A stretch of 64,000 bases of DNA from Flaccisagitta enflata (GCA_965153355.1 OZ231126.1:86676001-86740000), one strand, 5' to 3'; shown: positions 32,151 to 43,539, counted from the first letter of the stretch. Numbers and translations: made by a program. The notes: generated by a model from the sequence alone, not told the origin.

Positions 32151-34060
32151 AAGCACCGGAAACTTATGGTCCGTCTGCATGAACTGACGTCATCCATGGG
32201 TTTAAAATTAAAGCCTAGGAAATGTCGGTCTCTCTCTATAAAGGCCGGAAAATCCCAGGAGGAAATTTTTAATCTTGGTGACTCAGCAATTGCGTCAATT
32301 CTTCACGACAGATACCATAAGTTTCTGGGTGGATTTTACACTTTTGATTTTTCCACCCCTTCGGTGGCCGGTATAATTAAGAGCAGGGTGGGTGATCAGT
32401 TGAAGAACATCGACGGCCTGCTTGTTAGAAATGAATATAAGGTCCGGATTTATACGGATTATTTTTTGGGCTCTTTGCGTTTTCTGCTCTCTATTCACGA
32501 TCTACACAAGGCCCAGATATCCTCATTAGATGATCTTTCTCATTCATATTTGAAAACATGGTTGGGCCTTCCTCGTTGCGCCACATGGGCCATTGTTCAT
32601 GATTGTCACGGGCTGAATATCAAATCTTTTGATCATCTTTATAAGGAATGCCGTACATTAACCCTGTCAAACATTCGTTTCTTTAGTGATCAACGCGTGC
32701 GACATGCTCTGGATGTAAAGGAAAACCGCGAGGGTAATTGGTGCCGCAAATTCTCCTCCGCCTCATTTGCTAAGGGAGTTATTCAGGAAGTAGCTGCTCC
32801 TGTAGTTGTAAGTGATGTTTCAGCTATAGCTAACCTGGACGATTCTCGCGATAGCTGGTCATCTCTTGAGTTTGATGATACGTCGGCCCCTTCTCCCTCC
32901 TCCCCATCCCGTGCATCTGACCCCCCTCCCCCCACAGCTCTTCCTCCTCACTCTGCTCCCTCGGCCTCGGCCACCGCTAGTCGGCAGTCTGGTCGTAAGA
33001 CAGTTTTTAAGAGGAAAGTCCAGGGGGGTATTCAACAGCGGGTCAACGATTTTTGGAGTGAGAAGGTGGGGCAATATGTTATGCAAGGTGATTATCTGGC
33101 GTTGATTATGGAAGAGAGGGATTGTATTACTTGGCGGGCTTATATGTGGGATATACCCTGCGGGGTTCTCAAGTTTGCCATAAATGCCGGGATAAACACT
33201 TTGCCTACTTTTGACAATTTGAAAAGATGGGGGAAAAGGACAAATGACAGGTGTCCATTTTGTGGGAACACGCAGACACTCTTACACGTGCTTTCAAACT
33301 GTGGTGTTGCCCTTGATCAAGGTCGCTACACTTGGCGCCATAATTCTGTTTTGTCGACCTTAATTCGTATCATTCGCCCTGTTCTGATTGATGGTTCACG
33401 ACTGTATTCTGATATGCCTGAATATCAGGCTCCCCATGGTGGCACAATTCCCCCTGAAATCTTGGTTACAAATCTTAAACCTGATCTCTTTATTGTTAAC
33501 GAGGTTTCAAAGGTGGCAGTGGTGTTTGAATTAACGTGCCCTTGGGATACGAACATCGACCGAAGTCACGCGTACAAAGAAGAAAAATATGCGGCGCTTG
33601 TTGCGGATCTCTCTATTAATTACAAAGTATATCACTTTTCTGTAGAGATCTCTGTGCGTGGCCACATAACCAAGGCAAATCGTAGTCGTTTAAAAAGTCT
33701 TGCGTTTAGATGCTGCAATAATGCAAGATTTGTCACAAAAGCGCTCATTAGTAATGCCTCAAAGGCAGCGTTGCTTTCCTCATACAGCATTTTTAGCGCT
33801 CGAAAAGAGCCAGCTTGGATGAGTCCTGCACCCTTAGTCATCAAGTAGTTATTTTATTCTTACTCATTGTTGTTGTTTGTTTTTTTACACTCACGTCGAT
33901 GATCTGTAATAGGCGATATTTGCCTCCTGTGCATTGTTTAACCTATTAATCTGCTGAGTCGTGCTGTGTTTTACCTGTTTTATATTTCTTGAATATAAAA
34001 CCATACTACTACTGAATAAGGAATGAATGAATGAATGAGTGAATGAACAAATAAAAGAAA
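32151..34060 (+). pseudogene. 5'-truncated non-LTR retrotransposon with restriction-like endonuclease (R2/R4/NeSL type)
   Basis: An open frame of 560 codons (ATG at 32,166, stop ending 33,848) covers the end of the reverse transcriptase and everything after it. Residues 1-190 are the thumb region after the missing catalytic YADD (MGLKLKPRKCRSLSI; FLGG; WLGLPR). Residues 235-285 are a Ser/Pro-rich linker. C363-x2-C366-x7-H374-x4-C379 is the CCHC knuckle of this class. K438-P-D440, then E455 (VVFELTCPWD) and K471/K474 form the PD-(D/E)xK endonuclease. An in-frame stop at 32,148 marks the truncation; the ATG is probably an internal Met. The 3' UTR ends near 34,030 in GAATGAATGAATGAATGAG. The palm is absent, so it cannot move on its own, but the frame is undamaged and insertion is probably recent. 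Confidence 0.85.
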
Positions 34061-34164
34061 GTATGAATGGGATTATCATTCCATAAAGAGCATGCAATTG
34101 TAATAACCCAGTCCATTCACATTAGAGTAAAATCAAAGAAAATATCAAGATTTTGGCCATTTTT

Positions 34165-34391
34165 AGTAGCGTGCACGCGACTCTTCAACCCGCTTTGTCC
34201 GTCGGTCGGTCGGTTGGTCGGTTGGTCGGTCGGTTGGTTGGTTGGTTGGTTGGTCGGTCGGTCACACTTTACTTTTTTTTATGATTTTATTTCTTTGACC
34301 TCATTGCTCAACACCAAATGGTCTGGTGACCTCAAATATGGCCCTTGCCCACCCGCACGCGACTTTGGTAGCCGTGTATCTGGCCTTGTTT
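34165..34391 (-). mobile_element. Hairpin-ended MITE, full-length
   Basis: Reverse copy: AGTAGCGTGCACGCGACTCT hairpin, CCGTCGGTCGGTCGGTTGG array expanded to about 65 bp, GACCTC..TGGTCTGGTGACC core, CGCACGCGACT 5' word and TAGCCGTGTATCTGGCCTTG flank. Confidence 0.85.
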
Positions 34392-34429
34392 ACCATTTTG
34401 AGTGGTTGGAGCCTTCTGATCTGGGGTCC

Positions 34430-35150
34430 AAAGCCTTAACATTTATTCAAATAAGGTTTTCCTGCACTAGATGACAGTATCTGAATAGTTAATTTGGCAT
34501 TTTATTAAAAAAACTATAACAAATGCCGATATTTCAGTTATTTCCTATTATCTTTAGTCAGTTGGGGCCCCTGAACCAACTCCTTTAGGGACCCCTTATC
34601 TTGTTTTGTGCACCCCACCACTAGATTACCTCAGATTAACATAAAACATTTAACTCCAAGAACCTGAAAGGAGAAACAGCAATAAAACCTCATTTTTTTG
34701 GTAATTTTAATCTTTTTGACTATTTAAGGGCTTCTTGGGGGCCCCGCATGGGCCCCCAGAGGGTCTAATGTCCTCCAGTTTAAATTTTACAACTAATATG
34801 TCTATCAAACAAGACCAATCCAAAGGTTTTTTTAACAACTAACAACGAAATATTTAAAAAATAGTGACAATGAATTTGGTGATTTTAGCGTTTTTTCGCG
34901 ATTTTCAGAGATTTACCTCAGGACTTCATACCTTGGGCCCCTAGGTAAAATTTTTGATTTCTGTCGTGGGAACTGTATTAAACACTTTTAAAAACATTAA
35001 ATTTGATTTAAAAAAGGTGAGGAGACCTTAATTTTGAATTTTTTGCCAGGGGCCCCATCGAGCCCCTACCCTACTTTAAGAGAACAAAACACCCATTTTG
35101 TTCTCTCCTCCTTATTTCAGCAGATATTGAGAGTTAAAAATTAAAAAAAT
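34430..35150. repeat. Right arm of a diverged 0.7-kb inverted repeat
   Basis: Reverse complement of 30,050-30,751 (see that entry). It contains GAGCCCCTACCCTACTTTAA and AACAAGACCAATCCAAAGG. Confidence 0.6.
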
Positions 35151-35337
35151 CCTTTGGTTTATCGCCCGGAATTGAGCTTATTTGACTCTCTGTGCATCGG
35201 TATTTCTTATCCATCTTTTGCCTTCTCCACCCCTAGCTAACCTCCGCAAAAATCGACCCGTGTCGGACAGACTGACCGAGACCCCTTCCTGCATCGTGAA
35301 CCGATATCCGGTGTACAACACCGAGACAGACCGACGA

Positions 35338-35449
35338 GACAGACAGACAGACAGACAGACAGACAGGGGATTAGTAAGGAGAAGAAAGAGGTCGAGTAGA
35401 GACAATGGAGAGAAAAAAGTAAGTGTGAATGGAGAATGGGGTAAGAAAT

Positions 35450-35527
<78 letters not shown>
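35338..35527 (+). repeat. (AGAC)n then (AG)n microsatellites
   Basis: Seven AGAC units at 35,339-35,366 and about 37 AG units at 35,452-35,525. The bases just left (35,235-35,335) are open on plus with a coding-like composition (PLANLRKNRPVSDRLTET), but no splice context supports an exon. Confidence 0.85.
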
Positions 35528-35530
<3 letters not shown>

Positions 35531-35921
35531 GTTCGATTCATTCAGTCAGATTTGGGTGAGCAATCACCCAAAATTGATAACAGTAAAAGAGCAGACAAAA
35601 GAGGTTGAATGACTGGCTCCTGCTCATGCTTTCTTACATTTACAATGTCTCTAATTCGATATTCATTCATGCCATGGACGAAATATTCATGTAAGAAATA
35701 AAAAAAGTTTCATTCCAACTGGTTTCCATTAGTTACAAATCTCAAGTTTCCTTTCTCAAATTCGAAATTTTTCCAATTCTTATCTAAGATCGTTTTCCAT
35801 TGGAATAAAAACGATTTCAAAAATATTCTCTAAATTGATAACAAATACCAGGAAAGCGACTGTACTGTATGTTCAATATGGATTTACTATGTTAGGCGAC
35901 CTACCAGCACTTCTAAGTGGA

Positions 35922-35966
35922 ACACACACACACACACGCACATAAGCACATAAGCACACACACACA

Positions 35967-36045
<79 letters not shown>
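35922..36045 (+). repeat. (CA)n microsatellite
   Basis: Interrupted to about 35,975, then about 35 pure CA units. Confidence 0.95.
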
Positions 36046-36047
<2 letters not shown>

Positions 36048-36339
36048 TATTCAAGAAATGGTTACACGGTAAACATTTATTAATAATGCATTAACTATGA
36101 AAAAAATGTTAAATCGTATCGGAAATCGATACATCGCTATATCTAATAATCGATTTATAGCTATCTCTTCTCGTATCTATTGGAGACGAGAATCACTTTG
36201 ATCGTGCAGTAGATCGTATCTAGTTTGTAAGACCTGGATCGTCAGTGATTACCCTTAGCTTATCCACCTCCTTATCCTTAAAACACTTCGTTAGTTAGAT
36301 GCCTTCAAAGCGAGCAAAATATTCACAAAAAATCCCATT

Positions 36340-36485
36340 TTCATGCGCTATCGTGAAATTTGCGGGAGCCTTATAAGCGGGACTCATTAACAAAGGAATT
36401 AAGAGAGAAAAGTTCGGACTTCTCATATAATGCCTTGACGCGAGGGATGCCTTGTTAGCGGGTGCGCTCTAGTGAAGCTCGACTG
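36340..36485 (-). mobile_element. Small TIR MITE (AGAGCGCA type), one clear end
   Basis: On minus the end reads CAGTCGAGCTTCACTAGAGC then GCACCCGCTAACAAGGCAT, flanked by TA at 36486-36487. The other end, near TGCGCTATCG, is decayed. Confidence 0.5.
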
Positions 36486-36509
36486 TAATTCCGAAATGCC
36501 ATAATTGAT

Positions 36510-36855
36510 CTTAACCTAGGCGACTTAAACGGTATACACTTATTTCTTTGACTAAGAACCTTGTTTATAAGAACATTGAAGCTCAGAGGTGGAAAAAAAT
36601 AAGAACAATCAAAAGAACATCGCCAGCTTCTAAAAGGGGAAATATATGAATATTCATAGTTTATATGCTTAAGAAATGCAGTAATGAAAAGGAATTGTGG
36701 AAGTGATACTAATTAATCATAACACGGTAAGGAAATTAGCTGTTATTAGTTTTGCAAAGACATCATCCTCCAATTCCTCGTCAATCTGACACAAAATTGT
36801 CCCCTGCATGAGGGAAAACCGGCGCGAAAAAAATTCAGCTCCAATTTTTTTGTCA
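36510..36855. repeat. Dispersed repeat, inverse copy at 42,780-43,150
   Basis: GAGGGAAAACCGGCGCGAAA, GACATCATCCTCCAATTCCT and AATAAGAACAATC are all found inverted at 42,780-43,150. About 150 bp are well conserved. No frame shared by both copies. Confidence 0.6.
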
Positions 36856-36951
36856 GTTTGCTATTGCTTGCACTCCTTCCGATGGTGGAAATGACGGGAA
36901 GAAATGGTCAATTCGTCATTTAATTCCCCTGACAAAACCGCTTGTAACACG

Positions 36952-37092
<141 letters not shown>

Positions 37093-37216
37093 GGGGTATG
37101 TAGGTCCTTGCCCACCCATCTGTCATAACATTGTAACCCCATTTCACTTATTTTGTTCAGAACCAGAATATGACCATGACTTAGTCCAAGGCTGTATTCA
37201 GCAACATTGCATAGTA

Positions 37217-37350
37217 ATAATGCATGATACACGGCTACCCTAGTCGCATGCTGGTGGGCAGGGGCAGTGATAGAGAGGGTCACTGGGGCATTTGGTCAGG
37301 AGCAGTGAACTCAAAACGCTCAAAAACGCCGAAAAAGTAATAGTCGCAAA
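37217..37350 (+). mobile_element. Hairpin-ended MITE, 5' half
   Basis: GATACACGGCTACCCTAGTC, GCATGCTGGTGGGCAGGGGC, and AAAACGCCGAAAAAGTAA where the GACC array should start. The 3' half is missing; 43 bp later a satellite array begins. Confidence 0.75.
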
Positions 37351-37392
37351 GGCGTCAGATGGTCAGCGGTACCCATTGCCCCTATGCTGACC

Positions 37393-38740
37393 GGTGGGTG
37401 GAGTGGGATAAAGTGGCGTTAGGTGTTTTTTTCCCATCAGGGTGGGATTTGATGGACTGTGTAGGTGGGTGGAGTGGGATAAAGTGGCGTTAGGTGTTTT
37501 TTTCCCATCAGGGTGGGATTTGATGGACTGTGTAGGTGGGTGGAGTGGGATAAAGTGGCGTTAGGTGTTTTTTTCCCATCAGGGTGGGATTTGATGGACT
37601 GTGTAGGTGGGTGGAGTGGGATAAAGTGGCGTTAGGTGTTTTTTTCCCATCAGGGTGGGATTTGATGGACTGTGTAGGTGGGTGGAGTGGGATAAAGTGG
37701 CGTTAGGTGTTTATTTCCCATCAGGGTGGGATTTGATGGACTGTGTAGGTGGGTGGAGTGGGATAAAGTGGCGTTAGGTGTTTTTTTCCCATCAGGGTGG
37801 GATTTGATGGACTGTGTAGGTGGGTGGAGTGGGATAAAGTGGCGTTAGGTGTTTTTTTCCCATCAGGGTGGGATTTGATGGACTGTGTAGGTGGGTGGAG
37901 TGGGATAAAGTGGCGTTAGGTGTTTTTTTCCCATCAGGGTGGGATTTGATGGACTGTGTAGGTGGGTGGAGTGGGATAAAGTGGCGTTAGGTGTTTTTTT
38001 CCCATCAGGGTGGGATTTGATGGACTGTGTAGGTGGGTGGAGTGGGATAAAGTGGCGTTAGGTGTTTTTTTCCCATCAGGGTGGGATTTGATGGACTGTG
38101 TAGGTGGGTGTGTGGGATAAAGTGGCGTTAGGTGTTTTTTTCCCATCAGGGTGGGATTTGATGGACTGTGTAGGTGGGTGGAGTGGGATAAAGTGGCGTT
38201 AGGTGTTTTTTTCCCATCAGGGTGGGATTTGATGGACTGTGTAGGTGGGTGGAGTGGGATAAAGTGGCGTTAGGTGTTTTTTTCCCATCAGGGTGGGATT
38301 TGATGGACTGTGTAGGTGGGTGGTGTGGGATAAAGTGGCGTTAGGTGTTTTTTTCCCATCAGGGTGGGATTTGATGGACTGTGTAGGTGGGTGGAGTGGG
38401 ATAAAGTGGCGTTAGGTGTTTTTTTCCCATCAGGGTGGGATTTGATGGACTGTGTAGGTGGGTGGAGTGGGATAAAGTGGCGTTAGGTGTTTTTTTCCCA
38501 TCAGGGTGGGATTTGATGGACTGTGTAGGTGGGTGGAGTGGGATAAAGTGGCGTTAGGTGTTTTTTTCCCATCAGGGTGGGATTTGATGGACTGTGTAGG
38601 TGGGTGGAGTGGGATAAAGTGGCGTTAGGTGTTTTTTTCCCATCAGGGTGGGATTTGATGGACTGTGTAGGTGGGTGGAGTGGGATAAAGTGGCGTTAGG
38701 TGTTTTTTTCCCATCAGGGTGGGATTTGATGGACTGTGTG
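37393..38740 (+). repeat. 71-bp satellite array, about 19 copies
   Basis: Unit starts GGTGGGTGGAGTGGGATAAA, includes GTTAGGTGTTTTTTTCCCAT and ends TGATGGACTGTGTA. Copies are almost identical: only a handful of single-base changes are seen (one TTTATTT, one GGTGTGTGG, one GGTGTGG). Such uniformity points to recent amplification or homogenisation. The apparent open frames through it are by-products of the 71-bp period. Confidence 0.95.
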
Positions 38741-39424
38741 ACCTAAGCTAGAATAGGATTTAAGCATGGAGGCTAAGATATAAGACTTAGCTGGCATTAC
38801 AGCTATGAGGTGGGGATTTTAGCTGTGAGGCCGGGATTTGAGCTAACACCCCTGACATAATTAGGCGAACTGGGAACATATGCCCTAGAGGGTGAAATAT
38901 TGGCTCAAGCTCTGCAAGATTTGATATAGAGATAGCTAAAATGTCATATTTTTACATAGTAGAGCAACATACGGGGATTATTCACTGGTAGAAGGGTGAG
39001 AAGGTGATAAGTCAGAAATGGCAAATCAGATTGTGAAGGATTTTCCCAGAAATATTTTTACAAAGAGATGGCACAACCCTACAGCTGTTTTTCGCGGCCT
39101 ATGCCCAAGTTTTTTGGCCTTTGATGGCTAAAAACTCATTCTGTAGATAAAACTAAGAGAGGAGGTCAAAGAAATGGGCAGGGGCAGTCCTTGAGGCTAA
39201 AAAAAAAAGGGCAATAAGAAACTTGGTAATACTGGACAAAGTGGAACTGTCTTTTATCAGAGAATGGCTATAAAATAGGATTTCAACCTATTCTTTTTGG
39301 TAATTTTGGCAGAACTTGGACGGAATATACCTTAGTCCATATGTACATATCCCAAAGTACCATTGAAATCACTTTGTCAGGCTAAAATACATGAAATTCA
39401 ACCCCAGTTCGCCTAATTTTGTCA
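38741..39424. other. Non-coding stretch
   Basis: Starts with short GAGGCTGGGATTTGAGCT-like units related to the CTCAAA minisatellites. No gene seen. Confidence 0.4.
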
Positions 39425-39690
39425 GGGGTTTTACAAGGCTGGAATTAGAGCCATATGGTTGGGATTGGGGTTACCAGGCTGGGACAGAGCCTTGAGGCTG
39501 GGGTTGGAGCTTTGGGGATGGAATGGGAGTCTTGAGGCTGGAATTGTAATTTTGAGGCTGGGATTGGTGCCTCAAGGCTGGGCCTTGAAGCTAAGATTTG
39601 GGCTTTGATGCCGGGGGGAGGAGGAGAAGGAGGAAAAATTTTCCATAATTGTGAAAGCATAGGTCAATGACCCCTTTGGAGCCGCTGCAC
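39425..39690. mobile_element. Minisatellite TIR element (copy 4, decayed)
   Basis: GGCTGGGATTGGTGCCTTGAG-like units of about 20 bp, then TGACCCCTTTGGAGCCGCTG, the family terminus. The left TIR is not found. Directly followed by a hairpin-ended MITE 3' half at 39,700-39,805 (GACC/AACC tract, GGCGTAGCATGCAATTAAAA). Confidence 0.4.
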
Positions 39691-39956
39691 AGAAAGGGGA
39701 AACCAACTGACCTGCCGGTAAACCAACCAACTAGTCAACCAAACAAAAGACCAACCAACTGACAGACAAACCAGGGTTTAGAGTGGCGTAGCATGCAATT
39801 AAAAGTGAAACAACATTCTTATTGAAATGATACAAAAATTTTTATCAAAATTCTGTAGAATTCAAATTACATTAACGACACGTGACAGAAAGCAAAAAAA
39901 AAAATCGGCATACGAGTGGCTGATGCAATGAGTAGATTATCAGCAGTGTTTGCAGA

Positions 39957-40135
39957 AATGTTCTGAAGATGGAGAGACAGAATGGAAGGACTTAGAGACA
40001 GATACAGACGTGATGACGCATCTGATGAATAGACTCGAATTTGCGAGCTATTGTAATGGTTGCGATACTGTACCAAAAAAAAATGACTTGCTAGTTCCCT
40101 TTCATCCAGGGGAGTATAAAATTGAGTGGCTTTAG
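39957..40135 (+). CDS. Candidate terminal exon, unrecognised
   Basis: After AGCAGTGTTTGCAG the frame runs KCSEDGETEWKDLETDTDVM..., has a YCNGCDTVPKK cysteine pair, and ends EYKIEWL before TAG. Composition is coding-like and unlike the flanks. No partner exon is identified, so it may be an isolated relic. Confidence 0.3.
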
Positions 40136-40254
40136 ATTTCTTTTTTCCCTTTTCCTCTGCCTTTGAATTTCTTCCCCACAACGTAAGCATCGTGTAACAA
40201 AATCTATGATTTTCTTCCCCTTTAAGCGAAAACAGTAAATTATAGGTTTTAATA

Positions 40255-40844
40255 CCAGGTCATCCACCTGAGTTGTCGGATCATCTTAAGCTTTTTTCTC
40301 TGAACACATACAATGAACCATGGATTTAGAACTGATTATGTCTTATAGAGAATAGATTGATATTGTTTGTATTCAAATTTCATCTATGTGGGCTAAGTGG
40401 TTTGTTTTTTATGAAGATTTTAAGCAAACGCTGATATTTCCCCTTTGAGCAGATTTTCAATTTGAATCCATAGATGATGCATCTGCATGTGTTGAAGACA
40501 ATGTGGACAGCTGTTGCAAAATTAACCTTGAATAAGAGGTGATTTGATGAAGTCTTTAGTGTCAACCAATTATCATGTCATTTTCGACGTATCCATAATA
40601 TGTGACTAAAATCCTTAAGAAATGATGAAATCGAATAGTTGCAAGATATTTGTATTTTCCATGCATTCTGCATTGTGCAATTTTACTTAAAATACTCATT
40701 AAATTCAAAGTATATGACCTAAAATGATGAAATTTTGATACAAAAAACATCAATGGATGGTTTTAAAAACCCTTCAAATTTCAAATCCATGGCTCTTGTG
40801 AGAAAAAGCTTAACAAAATCCGACAACTCAGGTGGATGACCCTG
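40255..40844. mobile_element. TA-flanked MITE (CAGGGTCATCC type)
   Basis: Inverted ends: CCAGGTCATCCACCTGAGTT then GTCGGAT at the left, and ATCCGACAACTCAGGTGGAT then GACCCTG at the right. TA flanks at 40253-40254 and 40845-40846. Pairing continues inward through an AAGCTTTTTCTC block and CCATGGATTT. No coding capacity. Confidence 0.75.
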
Positions 40845-41432
40845 TAGTGTTAAAGTATGTTGTTGTTATATCATCTTTTGTATCAGAGAAAAACTGTCGT
40901 AAATTCTTGGAAACGACAATAACAAAAAAGTGGTACCCAGTTATAAGGCTCAAACTTTATCAGTCATTAAAAACTAAGCTTCCCTAGCCTAAAGAAAAGT
41001 ATAAATATTTGCGCAAACTAATGCTAAGACATTTTCTACGTTTGTGTTACAAAATACAAGCTAGAAAGCAAAAGGATCTAACCTCAAAAATGGGGCTGAA
41101 TTTAGCCAAAAATTTACGACAGAAAAAGCAAGATGGAAACTACCATAATACTCAACTGTGACTAGAGTCGTGCGAGGAAATCGATAAGTTTGATCGTGTG
41201 GCAATTATTTACTACTAATCGTGGGAAGGTTTTGACTACCTGAAACCGCCATTGATCGGTTACCTATCTTTGACTACCAACCTGTACCTGATTTTCTCTC
41301 TCTCTCTCTCTCTCACTTCGCGACTTAACAATAGCACTTCCAGACTTCATGGACCACACTTTAAGTGATCAAGTGATTGCGTTGAATGATAACCATATCG
41401 ATCGCACCTGTCAATTCATGGATGATGCTTGT

Positions 41433-41463
<31 letters not shown>

Positions 41464-41500
41464 CATTTTGTGCTTTTTTTTAATTGTCCTTTGCATAAAA
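40845..41500. other. Non-coding stretch
   Basis: A short CT run at 41,296-41,313 and another at 41,431-41,456. Otherwise nothing recognised. Confidence 0.4.
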
Positions 41501-41501
41501 A

Positions 41502-41706
41502 ACAAGGCCGGATACACGGCTACCCTAGTCGCGTGCGGGTGGGCAGGAGCAGTGCTGGAGAAGGTCATTAGGGCATCTGGGCGGGAGCCGTATGCTCAGA
41601 AAGCTCAAAAGCGCCGAAAAAGTAAAAAGGGGACCGACCAACCGACCAACCAACCGACCGATGGACCGACTTAGCGGGGTGTAGAGTCGCGTAGCACGCG
41701 ACTAAA
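41502..41706 (+). mobile_element. Hairpin-ended MITE, full-length reference copy (GTCGCGTGC dialect)
   Basis: Best-preserved copy. 5' flank CAAGGCCGGATACACGGCTA; terminal word AGTCGCGTGC; GGGTGGGCAGGAGCAGTG core; GACCGACCAACC array; TTAGCGGGGTGTAG; 3' hairpin AGTCGCGTAGCACGCGACT (8-bp stem, 3-nt loop) then AAAA. The 5' word is complementary to the last 10 bases of the hairpin. No coding. The layout resembles Helentron-derived non-autonomous elements; that assignment is inference. Confidence 0.85.
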
Positions 41707-42343
41707 AAGAGACAAAAAAAAAATGAAACAAAATTGCTGAAAACAAGTTAAACGCGATGGGAATGGTTTTCTTTAAGTCAATGAAAAACAAAAGGCGCAA
41801 TTCACACCAATGTATAACAGTATAATTAGCACATTGTATCAGAAGCAACAAGTTATGATTGCCCTGATAAACTAGAAACCGGGAACCGGAAACCGCGGTT
41901 TTAGCGCCATCCGGCACCGGAAGTCGCCTGGCGATTAGGAGGTGCGTCGAAATCGCGTCGAAATCGTGGCGGAAATGCTCTACCGCAATGGTCTAACTGT
42001 GACAACGCCTGCTTTTATCTCATTGCACCAAGATTAATGCTCCAACACCAGGACCTTGAATCAATATTGAATTAATCCAACATGCTACAGTCGGACACAG
42101 TCACAAATGCTTTTAAGAATTAGAAAGAAGATACAAGTAAAGCAGGGTTAAAATATTATCCTGGATTGGTGGGCAGGGGCGTATAACCCTCCCTCCCTTG
42201 ACCACACTGACATAAACACACATGCACAAACACACACAAATCATTCAAAATGCACATCTTCACACTTTCCAACTCAGGTGTGACCCACAGACGGACAGAT
42301 CAACAGAAGGTCAAAGCCGCTTATAGAGTCGCTGTCCAATGAT

Positions 42344-42492
42344 TAAAACAATGCCTGATACACGGCTACCCTAGTTGCGCGCAAGTGGACAGAGGTATTT
42401 GAGGTCTCTTGATCATTTGGGCAGGATCAGTGAGGCCAAAGACAGACAGACAGACGGACAAGTCTTATAGAGATGCGTGGACGCATCTAAAT
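42344..42492 (+). mobile_element. Hairpin-ended MITE, mosaic ends
   Basis: The 5' end is of the AGTTGCGCGC kind with the standard GATACACGGCTACCCT flank, but the 3' hairpin is of the GATGCGT dialect (AGATGCGTGGACGCATCT, 8-bp stem). The ends therefore do not pair. A related 3' end only (AGTCGCGTGTTCGTGACT) is at 43,197-43,247. Confidence 0.7.
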
Positions 42493-42779
42493 GATAACTG
42501 AGAAAAAAATCGTTGCACTTCTACACATGAGAAAAAATAGGATATGGTGCAATCAATAGCTTTTAAGAAGCAGTTGACAAGCTGTTCCAACATTCCCTTA
42601 GGTGAGACCCCTAGATCCCTTAGTCTATTTTTTGACTAATACATTCAAAAGCTTGTTATATTGGAGTCGATATCAATACTAAGAGAGTAGAAATAAACAA
42701 AAATTGTCAAACCAACTCATTTCATTTCCAAATATTTTGGAGCCTCTTTACCTTGGAGACAGAGGGCTATGGACAAAAA

Positions 42780-43150
42780 AATTAGAGCTGAATTTTTTTC
42801 GCGCCGGTTTTCCCTTATGCAGGGGACAAATTTGGGTCGGGATGACAAGGAATTGGATGATGATGTCTTTGTAAAACTAATTACAGCTTATTTCCATACC
42901 GTGGTAAAGATTGACTTCTATCACCTTTACATTGAAATTTAATTTTTTTGTATAGTTAAGATTTTGGTTCTCATATTCATTCAATTGGCGATTAGAGTTA
43001 GGTAACCAGATAAAAGAACATTCCTGTATAAACTAGCAATCAAAAAAATAAGAACATTCTAAGAACAATTTGACCCTCAAATCGTTGTATAAATAAAAAC
43101 ACTGAGCCTCAAGAAAAAAATTATATGTTCTTATAAAAACAAATGAGTGT
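42780..43150. repeat. Dispersed repeat, inverse copy of 36,510-36,855
   Basis: TTCGCGCCGGTTTTCCCTTA, TGGATGATGATGTCTTTG and TTACCAC-type blocks match 36,690-36,845 inverted. Further right, AATAAGAACATTC recurs. Confidence 0.6.
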
Positions 43151-43539
43151 AATTCGGTGATGTAATGTCAAAATTCTATACTGTTTCGGGGGACACACCA
43201 ACAGACAAACGTGAAGAGTCGCGTGTTCGTGACTAAAACTCATAACCGACCAGTCTTTTGTCCATCCATATGTCTGTTTTCCCTTAATTCCGTCTGCTTG
43301 TCTGTCTTTCCGTTTGTCTGTCTGACTCGTCTTTTTACTGTCGGTCAGAATTTCTTTTGATTGGTTTTTGGTTTTAGATGGTCAGAAACTAATGAAGCAC
43401 AACCCTCACTCAGGTCAGAAAAATCGGGGAAATATCATACCCAAATATCTGCGTTAGAGCACAATTGTTTGTCTGCCAATGAAAATCTATATGTGTGTGG
43501 CTGTCTATAAGTCTATAAGCTGTCTAAAACCATGTCTGT

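Noticed and set aside
37934-38146. 70-residue minus frame
   Set aside because: Arises from the 71-bp satellite period, which cycles all three frames.
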